From: Trametes villosa
Lineage: Eukaryota; Basidiomycota; Agaricomycetes; Polyporales; Polyporaceae
Reading direction: 5' to 3'
NCBI GenBank assembly: GCA_002964805.2
Contig: PUDQ02000017.1
Location: 124,001-188,000, forward strand
DNA: 64,000 nt
In this document: in pieces, positions 9,229-21,539 of the stretch
Layout of the letters: every line of letters starts with the position of its first letter
Numbering within the stretch: the first letter of the stretch is position 1
The notes under the pieces: generated by a model
The model's database searches: none
What the model was told of the DNA's origin: nothing
Seen by the model: only the letters and a program-made list of their open reading frames with translations
Translations under genes and position numbers: made by a program

Positions 9229-11671
9229 ATGCTAGATAGCTGGAGCTTCCACCTCAGCCCCTCCTCCTCCCGTTCGTCCCACATCAGCTCGCTAGCCTCC
9301 GCGAGCTCCTCCACCCGTTCCTCCCACCTCAGCGTCCTCACATCCGAGTCCTCCGCCCCCTCCCCACTCCCCTCACCTACGGGCAGCAAGACGCACGCGT
9401 TCTTCAGTTCGCCCTTCGGCGACGACACCTCCACGCCGCAGCCGCCACCAAACCCGCCGAAACGGACGAACTCGCACACGTCCGAGGCGTCCGCGCCCGC
9501 GTCCGAGGCGAGTGCCGAGGACACCCCGAGGATCGAGCACAAGGCCCCCGCGCGCTCGCTCAACGCCGAGTTCTTCGGCCCGTCGCTCCTCCCCACCCCG
9601 CCCGCGAGCCTCCGCTCGTTCTCGGGCTCCGCGTCCGCGTCCGGCTCGCGCGACAACTCGACCTCGCCCTCGTCCGGGCGCGTGCCCCTCCCGCCGCTCG
9701 CCCGGCTCTTCCCCTCGCGCGCGCGCTACGGGACCGAGTCCGAGCTCTCTATTCCCACCGCCCACTCCACGAACGTGCGCCGCGACTTCGTGCACGTTGA
9801 TACGCACCTGCCGCCGCACGCCTACCACGCGGGCGAGCAGACCGTTTCACCAGTCGACATCGCGCAGGAAGCGTCGACGTCGACTCAGGTGACGCCCCGG
9901 CCGGCGCAGCGTCATGAGGAAGCATCGTCATACCTCGCGCCGCAGCGCCCGCTTCCCTCCCCGCCCGCGTCCGACTACGAGCCGCAGCCCGAGGGCGAGT
10001 CCGCCGAGCCCCACCCGGGCCTGACGCTCACCAGCTCGTCGCTGACGCTGGAGCTCGTGAAGCCGCTGGGGACGGGCACGTTCAGCAGCGTGTGGCTCGC
10101 GCGCGACACGAAGGGGCAGCTGGGAGCGTTGGAGCTTGTGCGCAAGTCTTCGCTCGCGAGAAGCAAGAGCTTCAAACGGGGGCGCTCGCGCGGCATCGAT
10201 GGCACGCGGCCGACACGAAAGAAGGCGGCGAAGGACCGGCAGGCGAGCGGGGGTACTTCCGTGCTATCGCCCGGCGAGGACGCGGGGAAGAGGCTCGGTC
10301 ACGCGAAGACGGGCAGGCTTGTCGCGGTGAAGATGACGGAGCGTTCACTGTGCACGGCGAACTCGCGCTCGCGGGTAAGCTTTGTGCGCGAAGTCGAAGT
10401 GCTGAGGGTGAGTACTTGATCATATCTGCGTCTGCTTCGACTGGTGTGGAGGTGGCCCTGATTTTGAGGGGAGGTTGTCCTGATTGCTTCTGCGGTGAAG
10501 TTGTATTCACGCGTCCATCGGCGGTGATATCGTGATCGCAAGCTCTCGGTGGTGGTCTCTCCTTCTGCACGAATACTGACTCTCCCCTGCAGCACATAGC
10601 GCACCCGTCAATCGTCTCGTATCTGCATTCATTCAGCACACCATCACACCACTGCCTCGTACTAGAGCATATAAGCGGCGGCGAGCTACTAGACCTCATC
10701 GACAACCCCGAAAGCCACGCACGGATAGACGAGCCTCTCGTGCGACGAATATGGGGCGAGCTCTGCAAAGCCGTCGCATGGATGCACAGCGTCGGGCTCG
10801 TCCACCGCGACATCAAGCTCGAGAGTAAGTTCCCCCTCCCCCCTTGTCCATCCGTACACCCACTCACCCACCACCGACGCGCACAGACATCCTCCTCACC
10901 GCAGACCCCTTCGCCGAGCCCCTACCCTCCTCCTCGCTCATCAAGCTCACCGACTTCGGCCTCTCGCGCTTCGTCGACCCCGAGCATCCGCAGCTCACCA
11001 CGCTCTGCGGGTCCGAGTCGTACGCGGCGCCCGAGCTCGTGATGGGCCGCGCGTACGACGGCCGCGAGACGGACGCGTGGGCGTGCGGCGTCGTGCTCTA
11101 CGCGCTTGCGACGCGCCGCCTCCCGTTCGACCCCCCACCCCCAGGCGGGGGGAGCGCGAGCGGGATCCCGCACGAGCAGCAGGCGCGGGTGGAGGCCGAC
11201 TGGGAGGTCCAGCAGCGGAAGCGCGGCGAGCGCCGGGCGTTGCTTGTGCGTATCGCCAAGGGCGAGTACTCCTGGCCAGAAACAAGCGAAGATGTCAGTG
11301 AGCCGCAGGAGGTCAAGGGCGAAGCGCTCGCAAGGAGCGAGGGCATCCGGCGGATGGTCGCGCGCCTGCTCGTGCGTGACCCGCGTAAACGAGCGCGCGT
11401 CGCGGACCTGTGGGAGGACGAGTGGATGCGCGCGGAGGGTGCGCCGCCTCCGCCGGTGCTCGCGCCTGAGGATGCGGTCTCTGCGTCGGTGGCGACGTCC
11501 ACGTCAGATGGGCCGCCTGCGCTGGAGCTGCCGCTGGAGGGGCAGGTCGAGCCCGACTGGGAGCTCGACGCCGATGCGGACCTCGATGCCGATGCCGATG
11601 CGGACGACGAAGGTGTGCTCGTGGACGGGGAGGATATCGGCCCCGGAAGCGTTGCGTGTCAAGAGCACTGA
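9229..11671 (+). CDS. serine/threonine protein kinase (CAMK-like)
   Basis: Three exons (9229-10407, 10593-10824, 10887-11671) join to 731 residues. Residues 1-260 are Ser/Pro-rich and disordered. The kinase domain starts near residue 265 with the glycine loop LGTGTFSSVWLARD. After beta-2 there is an unusual insertion of about 65 basic, Ser-rich residues before the catalytic lysine in RLVAVKM. It then runs HIAHPSIVSY, GGELLDLID, the catalytic loop HRDIKLEN (cut by intron 2), DFGLSRFV, GSESYAAPELV, and DAWACGVVLYAL. A helix with VARLLVRDPRKRARV ends the domain near residue 640. The tail is acidic with an Asp-Ala repeat. HRDIK-L-EN plus the APE-type SYAAPEL fit CAMK/CAMKL kinases such as the fungal Kin4/Nim1 group; the exact orthologue is not clear. 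Confidence 0.85.
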
Positions 11672-12788
11672 GAGTCCCCATCCCCGGTACCGTCGTACGC
11701 CCTCCCATCCCGCAATCCTGCTTGCTCCCCCGCCCCGCCAATCCTACTGCACTCCTCTGGCCGCGCTCCATAATCTCCATCTCAAAGTCGTCAATATTAG
11801 GGTCCCAGGTCGTTCGTCCGTCGGTGTTCGTAACATATTGTTCTCACTTACCCTGTTGTCACACTACCCCGCCTCCTCCCGCTCGCGCTCGCGCCTATGC
11901 TACACCTCGCTCTCTGCGCCACACTCCTCCTCCCGTGCTCTTGCCTGTTGCCCCCTTGTCGATATCGGTGTCAATATGTCTACATCCTCTCCTGTATACG
12001 CACATACGCACACAACATACAACACACACTCCAAGCTCGCTACTACCAGTATTACCGCGCGGTACCATTATTGCAATATCCATACGCCTGTCTGCAAGTG
12101 CACATATATACACCTTGAGCTTATCATACGGATCCTTCCCGCCTCCCGTCTCGGCGTCGCGAGACCTCGAGCTGTGTCTCACTCATATCGATTCAAGTCC
12201 TGAGTTGTGGTTCCGGGTTCCACGCTTCTCGTCACGGTCACAGTCCTGGCTCTTCCTGGCTGCGTAGATTTCGCCTCTGTACACTACTGTACGCCACCCC
12301 CGTGTTTAATGCACTTAGCACCCTGCCTAACCATAGGCTCATTGCGTTAAGGTCGTACTTGCTGGACTACGCTATCAGGTTCTTCGTGGCGTTCAGAGGA
12401 CCCCCGTGGGAACGCGGAGTTACAATCCGCAAGGATCGCGTGGGTGTTTGAAGTACTAGTACGACCCTCCTTTCTGGATTGTCTTCCGCCCCCTACTAGC
12501 TCAACGCGAAGCTAGTTTACGAGCCTACTTCCAACTGCACGCCATGCATTGTATGCTCGTGGACATGGGAGTACCTGCTCACTATGGGCTCCGTTGGTCT
12601 CGTGGCTTAATATGTTCGTCACACGCCAGACCTCCCGTGGGAGTCTTTACACCCGAGTAATCAGCACTGCCGCTACTGATACGATTTGAGGTCTCTACCA
12701 CGACAATCATATCTCAGTGCGGTACGTTTCAGTCGTCCTTATCGTGCCAGACGTACTGACGCAAGCCTGATGGCTACACTGTAGACCA
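11672..12788. other. intergenic region
   Basis: About 1.1 kb between the kinase and the F-box gene. Pyrimidine-rich up to about 12,100, then mixed sequence. I see no conserved reading frame, RNA gene or repeat. Confidence 0.4.
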
Positions 12789-14348
12789 ATGTCAGCCCGC
12801 GATACCAATGGCGATCTGCCAATCTATCGCCTCCCGCCCGAGCTTCTCATGGCCATCCTGTACGGCGCGCGGGAATGGCGCGTAGCAGATATCCGTCTCG
12901 GGCACGTCTGCCACTACTGGCGCACACTCCTTCTCGCCATGCCCGAGTTCTGGGCCTCCATGTTGAAGGATCTCGAACTGTCGGTCCACCCTGTGTACCT
13001 CGGCCTCTACCAGCACTGCCTCACGCACTCCTCGCCGCGCCCTATCGAGGTGCGAGCGTACTTCAACGGGGACATCGAGGGCGCACTCCTCCTGCAGCAC
13101 GCGTCGCGCATCGTACACCTCACCGTTCACTTCGTGGCGGAAAATGGTGCCAGGGCCCTTGAAGAGCTGCTCGACAGCGGCATGTCGGGTCTCTTGACCC
13201 TTACAATCGACCATCACCACGCCCGACAACTATCGCGTCCCTTGTGGCAATTCCCTCTTTCAGCACTTGGTGAACTCAACATACCCGGTCCGTTCCCGCT
13301 GCAGATGTGGGTGGTGCCAACGCTGCATCACATAGGTCTTAACGGGCAACCGACCGACGCGCTCTCCTTCTGGGAAGCGTTGAGCCGCTGCCGGTCCCTC
13401 ACGTCTTTGGCGTTCAGACCCGGCCATCAAGGGAAATCTGGACTCCCACCGTCGGGATCCACCTATCTCGAGCACCCTCCCAAGGATGGGATGCCTAGCC
13501 TCAGGCTCCATTGGGTAGACATTACCGGCTGTTCGTCCGAGATTGTCACCACACTCGCGCAACTCAGCGTACTCCGGACCTCCTCGGCGCGGATCCGCCT
13601 CAATATCCAGAACGAGTACGTTTCAGACATCGTCCTTCGAACACCGACGCCGACCCTTCTTTCGCGCGACGTCCTGCCGGCGCTCACCTGCCTCTCCCTC
13701 GCGCCCGCGCACTCCCAGGGTGGCGTCCGGCTGCTCGGCCTCACTGAACCTGGACACGGCGCGGAGAGGTACGAGGAACGCCTCGAAGTGCGCTACGGTT
13801 GGATCGCGACCACACTAGAGGACCCCGTCACGATGCTACTTCGCCCGTTTGCGGACACGCAAGTGCAAGCCCTCGTCATCGGCATCCCGCACCTCCCGTT
13901 TTCGCTGGACCGCAGCGCGTGGGGTCGGCGTTTGGCGGGCCCGGGGCGGGACGCGTTCTCGCCGCCGCGTGCGCTGCGCCGGCTGGAACTACTGGGCGGG
14001 ACGAGCGCAGCGGCGAAAGTGCGCTTCGCACGCTGGTTCGTCGGCGGGCCGGACTCGAACAGGCCGCCGGCGAACTCACTCACGCTGTGCTGGGTGCTGG
14101 ACGTCTCGCGGACAAAGGAGTCTGAAAACCGTGCGTACGAGGAGCTGTCGCAGTTAGAGCAGCTTCTCGTAGAGTGTACCGGCGCACAGAGGCCGCTGGG
14201 GCGGTTGGAGCTCAATGGCACGACGCAGAGTGGGGTCCGGGTCGTTCATGCTGGCCAGTTGAGCACAAACACCGCGCGTTTTCGGGAGGTCGCTGGGGCG
14301 TTTATATCTCGCTTTGAGGGATTGGTTGGCAAAGTCGTCATTATATAG
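12789..14348 (+). CDS. F-box domain protein
   Basis: A single open frame of 519 residues with no need for introns. Near the N-terminus (about residues 12-57) it has an F-box: YRLPPELLMAIL, then a loop, then LGHVCHYWRTLLLAMPEFWAS. The rest consists of leucine-rich segments of irregular spacing (LTLTIDHHH, LGELNIPG, LTSLAFRPG, LTCLSLAP), as in the large F-box/LRR families of mushroom genomes. Such proteins usually bind Skp1 through the F-box and recruit substrates to SCF ubiquitin ligases; no substrate can be inferred. The stop TAG is at 14346-14348. The lack of introns is common in these expanded families. Confidence 0.75.
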   Translation: MSARDTNGDLPIYRLPPELLMAILYGAREWRVADIRLGHVCHYWRTLLLAMPEFWASMLKDLELSVHPVYLGLYQHCLTHSSPRPIEVRAYFNGDIEGALLLQHASRIVHLTVHFVAENGARALEELLDSGMSGLLTLTIDHHHARQLSRPLWQFPLSALGELNIPGPFPLQMWVVPTLHHIGLNGQPTDALSFWEALSRCRSLTSLAFRPGHQGKSGLPPSGSTYLEHPPKDGMPSLRLHWVDITGCSSEIVTTLAQLSVLRTSSARIRLNIQNEYVSDIVLRTPTPTLLSRDVLPALTCLSLAPAHSQGGVRLLGLTEPGHGAERYEERLEVRYGWIATTLEDPVTMLLRPFADTQVQALVIGIPHLPFSLDRSAWGRRLAGPGRDAFSPPRALRRLELLGGTSAAAKVRFARWFVGGPDSNRPPANSLTLCWVLDVSRTKESENRAYEELSQLEQLLVECTGAQRPLGRLELNGTTQSGVRVVHAGQLSTNTARFREVAGAFISRFEGLVGKVVII

Positions 14349-14750
14349 ACTCAATCGCAGTATTTACTATATTGATCACTCGCAGCTCAGGTTCTTCCCC
14401 AGAGGCATGCTACGCCCTTTCCGAGCCTAGCTGAAGCCCCAAGCGTCTTGCCTTGCCAATGGTAACAGTTTCTACACAATGCGTATCAATGCGCTAACGT
14501 TTTGAACCGATCGAAATTATAACGAGCAATACACCGTATTCCATTGGCCAGCTCAACATCATTGCGATAACACGAAGTATACAGCGTCGAGAGAAAAAGG
14601 CATACACTCCCCGACTACTAGGCAACAGCATTCTCAGATAGGGACTCCTAACAGCCTCCACAAGCACTTCATGATATCACGAACGAACGAAACCTACGCT
14701 GAAGGCGGCACGTTGCCTCCCGCTCCCGCCGTGCAACACTGTCGAAGCCC
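14349..14750. other. intergenic, convergent 3' ends
   Basis: This lies between the convergent F-box and HsbA-like genes. It is richer in A and T than the coding sequence, as 3' regions are. No gene is seen. Confidence 0.4.
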
Positions 14751-15740
14751 TTAGGGTGAGTCCTCGTACAGCTGAATGAACTCCTCGAAGACGTCGTTCA
14801 GGCCGCTCTGCCCACATCACATATCAGCCAAAGAGGGACTTCGAATGAAGGCGCAATAAGGGGGACGTACGAAGGTGTTCATGATGTCGTCAGAGCGGGA
14901 CTCGGCGATGCTCTTGAGGGCACCGAGGATTTGCTACGAATGCCAACAATGTCAGGGCTGGGCTAGGGCGCGTTAAGCGGAGTCGTTACTGGCAAGACGC
15001 ACCATGTCAGCCGCACGGAAGGGGCGGAAAGCGTCGACGATGTCGTCCACGAGGCCGTTTTTGGCGAACAGGTCCTGTAGAGGCACAATGGGGAATACGT
15101 GAGCGGGTCGATCAAGGAAGAGTCAGTGCAACGCGTACGTGGTCGTTGTTCAGAGTCTGGACAAGTTTCCTAGAGGTGGCGAGGATGTAAGCGGACAGCC
15201 AAACACAACCTTCGTTACCACCGTCTGCCAGTGGCGCAAGTTTCACCGCCTGACGGCGGACGCGCTTAAACGTGAACGGTACATACTCTATAGCTGCCAC
15301 GGTCCCCTGGTACGACTCCAGAACTTCGGTGGCATCTTTGTCGTTGAATTGGGGGCTCTCGTCCTACGGGGAGAAACGAGGCGGTCAGCCTTGACGGTGC
15401 CACGATGGAGTGGGGGAAGCTGCACGTGCTTTGGTCAAAAATATGACCTGCGCAGTGATATCCCCTGTGAGAGATCTGAGGTCCTCGACGACGCTCTGCG
15501 ACGACCGTGTTCGAGTCAGCATGCGACGATGTGAGCGAAATAGGCGGGGTCACGTACCTCGCCCTCGCGGCCGACGTTGTTTGCATTGATGCGTTTGAGT
15601 TGAGTGGTGAAGGCGGTGACCTCCGTGGTGATGTCGTCGATGGCCTTCGTGGCCTCCGAGACAGTCAGATCGGCAGCCACTCCGAGGGCGAGTGCGGCGA
15701 CGAGCCCAACGGTAGGGAGAATGCTGGCGAAGAACTTCAT
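14751..15740 (-). CDS. HsbA-like small secreted protein, copy 1
   Basis: Read on the minus strand from ATG at 15740. The first 23 residues (MKFFASILPTVGLVAALALG plus VAA) form a signal peptide, followed by DLTVSEATKAIDDITTEVTA. Further small exons join through clear GTACGT/GTGCGT donors and CAG/TAG acceptors. They give VVEDLRSLTGDITAQ, DATEVLESYQGTVAAIE, KLVQTLNNDH, DLFAKNGLVDDIVDAFRPF, QILGALKSIAESRSDDIMNTF and SGLNDVFEEFIQLYEDSP. The result is about 165-170 residues, all helical, without cysteine. This looks like hydrophobic surface-binding protein A, which in Aspergillus binds hydrophobic polymers and helps recruit esterases. The family assignment rests on overall pattern and length. It heads an array of four similar minus-strand genes. 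Confidence 0.65.
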
Positions 15741-18204
15741 GTTGGTGGGGCTGGGCGAAAGCTGGAGGGGCGCGAGTACCGATGGAAATCGAGGGGGCGA
15801 AGTATCCGAGGTTGCTCGAATATGGATAGACCGCATGACCGCCCGACCGTCTTTATACCAGACCTAAGCCGGAGCGCATGACAGGGCGTAGGCCAGAATG
15901 GGCGGGTCATGTGTACTAAGCACACCAGGATCCACCTTCGTCAGGGTAGAGATGCGGATGTGAAGAGCATCTTCCATAACCTATGCTCACCACCGGACAG
16001 GCTGTCAGATCTTCAGAAAAGAACAAGGATGTGACGACGAACCCACATCTGGCGCCGCGTTGCCCGAGGCGTTCAGTATACCTGAGCGCGACTCGTGGAC
16101 CTCATTGCGCGAACAGAACCTCGGGCGCGACGTCGACATTGTCAAGCCAGAGCTACCGTGACAGCGCACACCATGATCGATTGATCGCACGCATAACGGC
16201 TCTCCGTACTCAGGTCCAGACAGCATGACGTCGAGAGAGCCATTCTGGCCAATTAGCCGGCCGTAGTGGTGCCGATGTGGTCCTACGATCTCTAACAGAG
16301 TGGGATTCGCATGGCGTAGATGGGTGTGCCGGACCCGAACACCGTACATCCTAGTAGTTAATGTCAGGGAAGCCCGACCGTGCGGAGTATATCACTCACG
16401 ACGCAGGACAGCGTAAGAACTATCCCCGGTGTGCGCCACCCCCGGCGGTCCCGGTTAGGAGGCTTCGTGCACGGTAATATGGGAGTTCTGTAGAATCCAT
16501 ACTTCCTATGGTTCCCCGATCTCTCGCCAGCAAAATTCACGCCCCATGCAAGAAGTGGAAGCATCGCGATCCATGTGCGCTCATGAGGATGAGTGGAATG
16601 CGTACAAGAGGAGATCTGCGTGTCCCATGTAGGGGTGAGCACAACGCCAATACGGCGTTGATGACGACTAGTAGGGACGTTATGTGAACTTATCCGCATC
16701 CTAGAGGCTCTACCGCCGGCCTACCGAGGGTTCCATCAGCGGAGTATGGGGGAATACGTTCATGCTTACCGATGAGCTGCCTGGGCTCCGCACAGTGACA
16801 GCAGCAGGCAGCGGGATTAGAACCACGAAAATTGGCGGGAATGACTCGAAGGCGCACAGCCGAGGAGAAGTGCCAGAGACCACCGGAAATGAATGCATTC
16901 AGCTCACTTCCGGCATCAGACGATGCGTTGTCCTTCCTGGATTGCATCGCAGAGACCACGACTTGCCCAAGGGGGACTCGGCGCCTCTGCGGTGCGCCAC
17001 CCGCGACTCTGTGAAGTGTTGCTTGTGGCGTCTGATTTCGAATATCTATCAGTCTGTGGAGACAGGTGGACGCCGCGCGCGCGTTGATGCAGATGCCTGG
17101 GAAACGGAAGGAGGAAGTGTGCTCCTGGGTTTGGTTGTGGTTTGAGTCAGAACGGGAAACGCCGCGCCCCGGGCGCGCGGTGGCGGTGAAGAAGGAACGT
17201 CTCCGCGTCGGACCTGCTCTCCGAGCTCCGAGCCGTCACGTCTGCTTGAACCCCTCTTTCCCCGACTAGAGTAGCTCATAGCTACAAGCAGCCATTCCAT
17301 CCATCTTTTGGTAGGCTAACTAACTCCAATCTAGCTCAATCGGAACGGCGTTGTAAGTATACCACTAGACACTTATTTTTGCCAGAGACGACCCGTTCGG
17401 AGTCTGGGAACCTGAGGATCTGAAATTTCACTACACGACTTGAAACAAGCTCCTGACGCTTCTTTTTCCGCTAGTGAGCGAGGCAGGGAACATGGTTGAC
17501 GAGCCAGAGAGACGCCAAACCCATGGGCTCTCGCGATCCTGCGTGACGAGCGTGAATTTCGCGATTTCCGGCGGGTCCAGCCCGAGCGAACCACGACCAT
17601 TCCTCGTGTCAACCACTGCGGAGTAAAGGATCTGTGGGAGCAATGTGTGATCCTTAAGCGTTGTGGAGCGGCGTAAATGACGCCATGCCGTCATCATGGA
17701 TTCTCCGGATAGCTGAGGGTCCGTGGACATGGATAGTGGGGCGACTGAACGCGCCACTTTTCCCGGCCTCAGTTTACCGCTCTCAAGCGCCACAATCGCT
17801 CGATAGGCTAGAGTGCCTATCGAGCTGCAAATAATACGCATTGATTTCAACCGATACGGACCAAGTCCGTCGGCGGTCAAGACATTGGGAAGCCACAGTC
17901 TGGAGTGGACCAGAACCCTGACAGAGTCCATCGTCTCGCGGTCCTCGAACTCGGCCATCGAAATTATGAAAACGAGCGACGCATTGCATTGTGGACACTA
18001 CAAGTTATACATGACTTCAAAGCACTAGCCCGGCGGCCATCGACAGAACAAACGACTTCGCAAACTCTGGGAACTGATTGAGGACCTTGACTTATACCCT
18101 ATACCCGAAGCGGAGTCCTGCCGCGACCGCAGATCTTGTGAGGCGGTTGCAGGCTCGACTGCGCGGCTCGGAGTCGTGAGTGAGGGGAGCATGACCATCG
18201 CGAC
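15741..18204. other. intergenic region between secreted-protein copies 1 and 2
   Basis: About 2.4 kb. Apart from the promoter of copy 1 I see no supported gene. The longest frame, 17431-17958 on the minus strand, has no recognisable motif and no splice support. Confidence 0.4.
15852..15857 (-). promoter_or_regulatory. TATA box of HsbA-like copy 1
   Basis: TATAAA on the minus strand, about 110 nt upstream of the start codon at 15740. A clear TATA box at this distance suggests strong, inducible expression. Confidence 0.55.
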
Positions 18205-19119
18205 CTAGGACCCGGGGGCGAAAGGGCTGTAGACCGTGATGACCTCGGTGAACGTCGCATCCAGCATTTTCTATACAGCGCCAGAGTCAGCCAGTTGCAA
18301 TACGCGTCGACCGGCAGGACACTCACGATCTGCGCCATCGCCGGGTTCTCCCGCGTGGGGATGAGGCTGATGATACCGAACGCCAGAAGCTGCAGAACCG
18401 GAGAAAATAAGGAACGTGAGCAAGAGCGACCTCTACAAGCTGGTTACTGACATCAACAACAGATTCGAGGGCTCGCAGCGCAAGAGCGATGTCCGCCCCG
18501 ATGAAGGGGACTCTGGCGATGATGCCCTGCAGAGGCAATCGTCACGCGTTAGATGAAGGCGCACATATGGTGAGGAGGCCGGTTCCAACGTACGTGTTTA
18601 CCGATGATGATGTTGAGAAGGGCCCTGGAAGAACACACGGTGAGTACGGGATGTCTGCCCCGGGCATGTGGCTTAGAAACGCTCACTGGTGGACCTGAAC
18701 GAAAGTAACAAGAGCGTCAACAATGTCCACCGCGATGTCGTCGCCAAACGGCTGCGGGTCGGGCTGTTTAAAGATACGCGTCAGCTGGTATCCCTGATGC
18801 TCCGGAGGCTGGAGACTTACCACAGTGATGGCCTTCGTCAGGGTCGTGCATGTGCTGCCGATGTGGGTCAAGCCAGGCGCGACTTTCTGCCACAAAGGGG
18901 GATGAGTACCCAGCACGGTGTCGGAGGCGGTGGCAAACTAACCGCTCCCTGGGTAAAGACGTTGGTGATAGTGATCTCATCGACGATGCCGCGAAGGTCG
19001 TCAGACAGCTCTGTGACCTGCGTGATCCCGGTGATGATGACCTCGGCGTCCTGCGCGACGACGCTGAGCGCGCCGAAGAAGACGGCGGCGACGACGGGGA
19101 GGACGTTGGAGAACTTCAT
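18205..19119 (-). CDS. HsbA-like small secreted protein, copy 2
   Basis: Minus strand from ATG at 19119. It begins MKFSNVLPVVAAVFFGALSV with cleavage likely after VAQ, then DAEVIITGITQVTELSDDLR. Exons join to parts including TTLTKAITV, PDPQPFGDDIAVDIVDALV, FVQVHQALLNIIIGKH, GIIARVPFIGADIALALRAL, LLAFGIISLIPTRENPAMAQ and a final KMLDATFTEVITVYSPFAPGS before TAG at 18205-18207. Seven or so introns of about 50-70 nt give the same many-exon layout as copy 1. The P-T-R-x-x-(E/Q) segment before the last exon is shared with copies 3 and 4, which ties all four together. The boundary of exon 1 (near 18,940) is uncertain. A secreted surface-active role is inferred from family and signal peptide only. 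Confidence 0.6.
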
Positions 19120-20647
19120 GGCTGGAGAGTGGGCGGAAAGGCAGGCGAGAGAAGGCAGAGAAACGGGAGTGCGGATATTCGAGCTGGGTCGAATGGGGAT
19201 CGTGAACGACCGACGCAGAGGTTTATATAGCTTCGTACCGACTCGGAGATGCCTGGGCGACCAAGTTGCCACGGTGTGCACACAGGTGATGCTCTCGAAG
19301 GTCGCGCTTTACTGCACCATTGATTTACGCCTTTCTACGTTCGGCGCGCAAGAACGGGCGCGTGCACCTGCCATACGAAAAAAGTACACGTTAACAACAT
19401 AGTCCCTGTTTGGGAGCTACACACCAGGCGCGGCCCGGCGTAACTCGGCTCACCGAGCAAAGAGGGAGCCACGCGTTGCAGATGACATCGATAACGCGAA
19501 GCTCCTGACAGGAGTTCACGAATCCTGGAACGACGGCCTTCACAGGCCACACAGCCGGGCGTAGGCCCAGCGCCCGCGCGGCTAGATGGCGTTCGAGAAC
19601 ACGTCAGCAAAGTGGGGTCCGTTGTGTGACTCGGCCACTCCGGCGTTGGGTATGGAAAACGGGCAGCGAAGAAAGACGTACGTGATGGTTTTTCCGCTGC
19701 AGTGGCACGGCGGGGAAGTCGTCGCGATCCCCCGCGCGCCCGTCACTAGTAGTATGCCTGACTTCTTTCGTGGAATAGGAGGCGCACCTGCACGATCCCT
19801 GGACATCTTCGGACGACGGAAATGACGGCATTGACGCTCCTCTCGACGGCGCAAGATGCCGGTCAATCTCGGTCAAACGATTACTACAGCGATGGCAGGC
19901 TTCGTGGGCCGTTTCTAGAACTTAGGAGGTGGGTGAAGGGCGTTGAATTGCGAGAATTCGAACTTGAGTAATAACATCTAAGAGCGTCGCGCGATGAGCA
20001 GCGTCACAGAGCCTAGAGAGCGACACTTCCCCCTGGGGTATCCAGACATCCAATCTTACCCCGATGGATTGTCCAAGGGTGGGGTATCTGACAGTGAAAA
20101 TTAGACCTGGAGGACACGGATGGGAAGTTGCTCAATGACTTACGTATGATTTCGGGAGACGTACTTACGCCTTCAGTCAAATTCGAGAGGTCGGAGAAAT
20201 TGATTTTGCGCTAACGAACGTGGTCTGTGCCGGTGGCGTCGGTGAACTGTCGGTGAGTCGCGCGCCACCCTTAAAGCTTGATCGCTCTGGACGAGCGTCG
20301 CAACGTCCAGAACGAGGGCTCGTAGATGACGCGTACACAATGCACGGCAAGGGGAGTGAGGGGGCGTCGGACGTCCTTGTTCTACAGCCCGGGATAACGT
20401 TTTACAGTCAGTTGTTGATTGCTCACAATGGTAGACCGCGTGCCAAGGCGGCAGGAGGCAGCCGCATTAGAAGCCCACGCACTCACTCTTCAAGCTTCAA
20501 GCTTCAAAGCTCCAAGTCAAGTCCTGTCGTCCTATCAATGGTCATCTGACAACGAGCGCGCGCGCGAGCGAGACCGTGCCATACAGTGGCTCGTGCAATG
20601 ATATCGAATCAACCTCAGCGCGGCCTACACCAACGGGAGAAACCCCT
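19120..20647. other. intergenic region between secreted-protein copies 2 and 3
   Basis: About 1.5 kb with no supported gene beyond the promoter of copy 2. A short direct repeat (TTCAAGC units) lies at about 20488-20506. Confidence 0.4.
19222..19229 (-). promoter_or_regulatory. TATA box of HsbA-like copy 2
   Basis: TATATAAA on the minus strand, about 100 nt upstream of the start codon at 19119, at nearly the same distance as in copy 1. Confidence 0.55.
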
Positions 20648-21539
20648 TCAAGTATACGCCTTCAAAGCGTCTTCGATAGCACCATTCATCACGCCCTAGT
20701 GAGCCAAAGAAACCCTCAGCAAACCGCTCGGCAGACGAGGCGATTCTCACTCACGAATAGTGCTTCGCCTTCCTGAGTACGCGTTGGAATGATGCGCGCG
20801 AGGGCGTCTTCCGCACCCTGTGCTAGGATCAGCCACTTATACCCGCAGAAGAGGGGGTGGAGCATAGGACAGTCGACTTACGAAGGTAGCGCCCTCGAGT
20901 GCGCGGATCGCCTCTGCGAACTTCGACTCGGACGCAAACTCTGAGACGAGGAACTGGAGCGTAGAGGCCTGGGTCAGCTTCGGGGTGACGAGGCTTGAAC
21001 AGGAACTCGACATACCGACTTCTGGGTAAGGTCTTGCATGAGAGCCCTGGCGCGAGCGCAAAATCAGCACACGCGCTTGATTGGGTAGAGACGGCGCACC
21101 GCTGAGCCTCGACGAAGATAGCGAGGTCGTAGATCGCGCTCTGCGCTAGTTCATCATTCAATGCCCCTGCGCCGTGCTGCAGATTCAGACTAGTAAGTCA
21201 CCGCGAAATCACTCTCGCAACACCCTGCGTTTACCGTCTGTCTGATGTATTTGGCGCCTAGCTCAGTGATATTGTACAGTCCATTCACGATCACCTGAGC
21301 AGGAAGAGGTCAATTTCCGAGGGGGATGTCTCTAGAGTATGTGCGGGCCGACTCACAGGCGCCTCGAGAAAGAAGGTAGCGGGGTCCAGGCTGAGCGTCG
21401 CGGTCCGCGCGTCGTACGACAACGCTGTGGCTTGAGCGAGGTCGCTGACGGTAGCGTCGAACCCTACGTTTTCGGCGGTGGCGCTCCAAGGGCGAATGGC
21501 GGCAAGGACGGCCGCGGAGAGGACGCCGGAGAGTCTCAT
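20648..21539 (-). CDS. small secreted protein of the HsbA-like array, copy 3
   Basis: Minus strand from ATG at 21539: signal peptide MRLSGVLSAAVLAAIRPWSA, then ENVGFDATVSDLAQATAL, SLDPATFFLEAP, VIVNGLYNITELGAKYIRQ, GALNDELAQSAIYDLAIF, ALMQDLTQKS, LTQASTLQFLVSEFASESKF, GAEDALARIIPTRTQEGEAL and GVMNGAIEDALKAYT before TGA at 20648-20650. The introns are short, and every exon has a counterpart in copy 4 at the same place. Sequence identity with copy 4 is high; similarity to copies 1 and 2 is limited to architecture and the PTR segment. Residues are mostly hydrophobic/helical and without cysteine. A role at hydrophobic surfaces is inferred by analogy. Confidence 0.65.

Noticed and set aside
17431..17958. 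175-codon minus-strand open frame between secreted-protein copies 1 and 2
   Set aside because: No motif, no signal peptide, no splice support and no resemblance to its neighbours; plausible by chance in GC-rich DNA.
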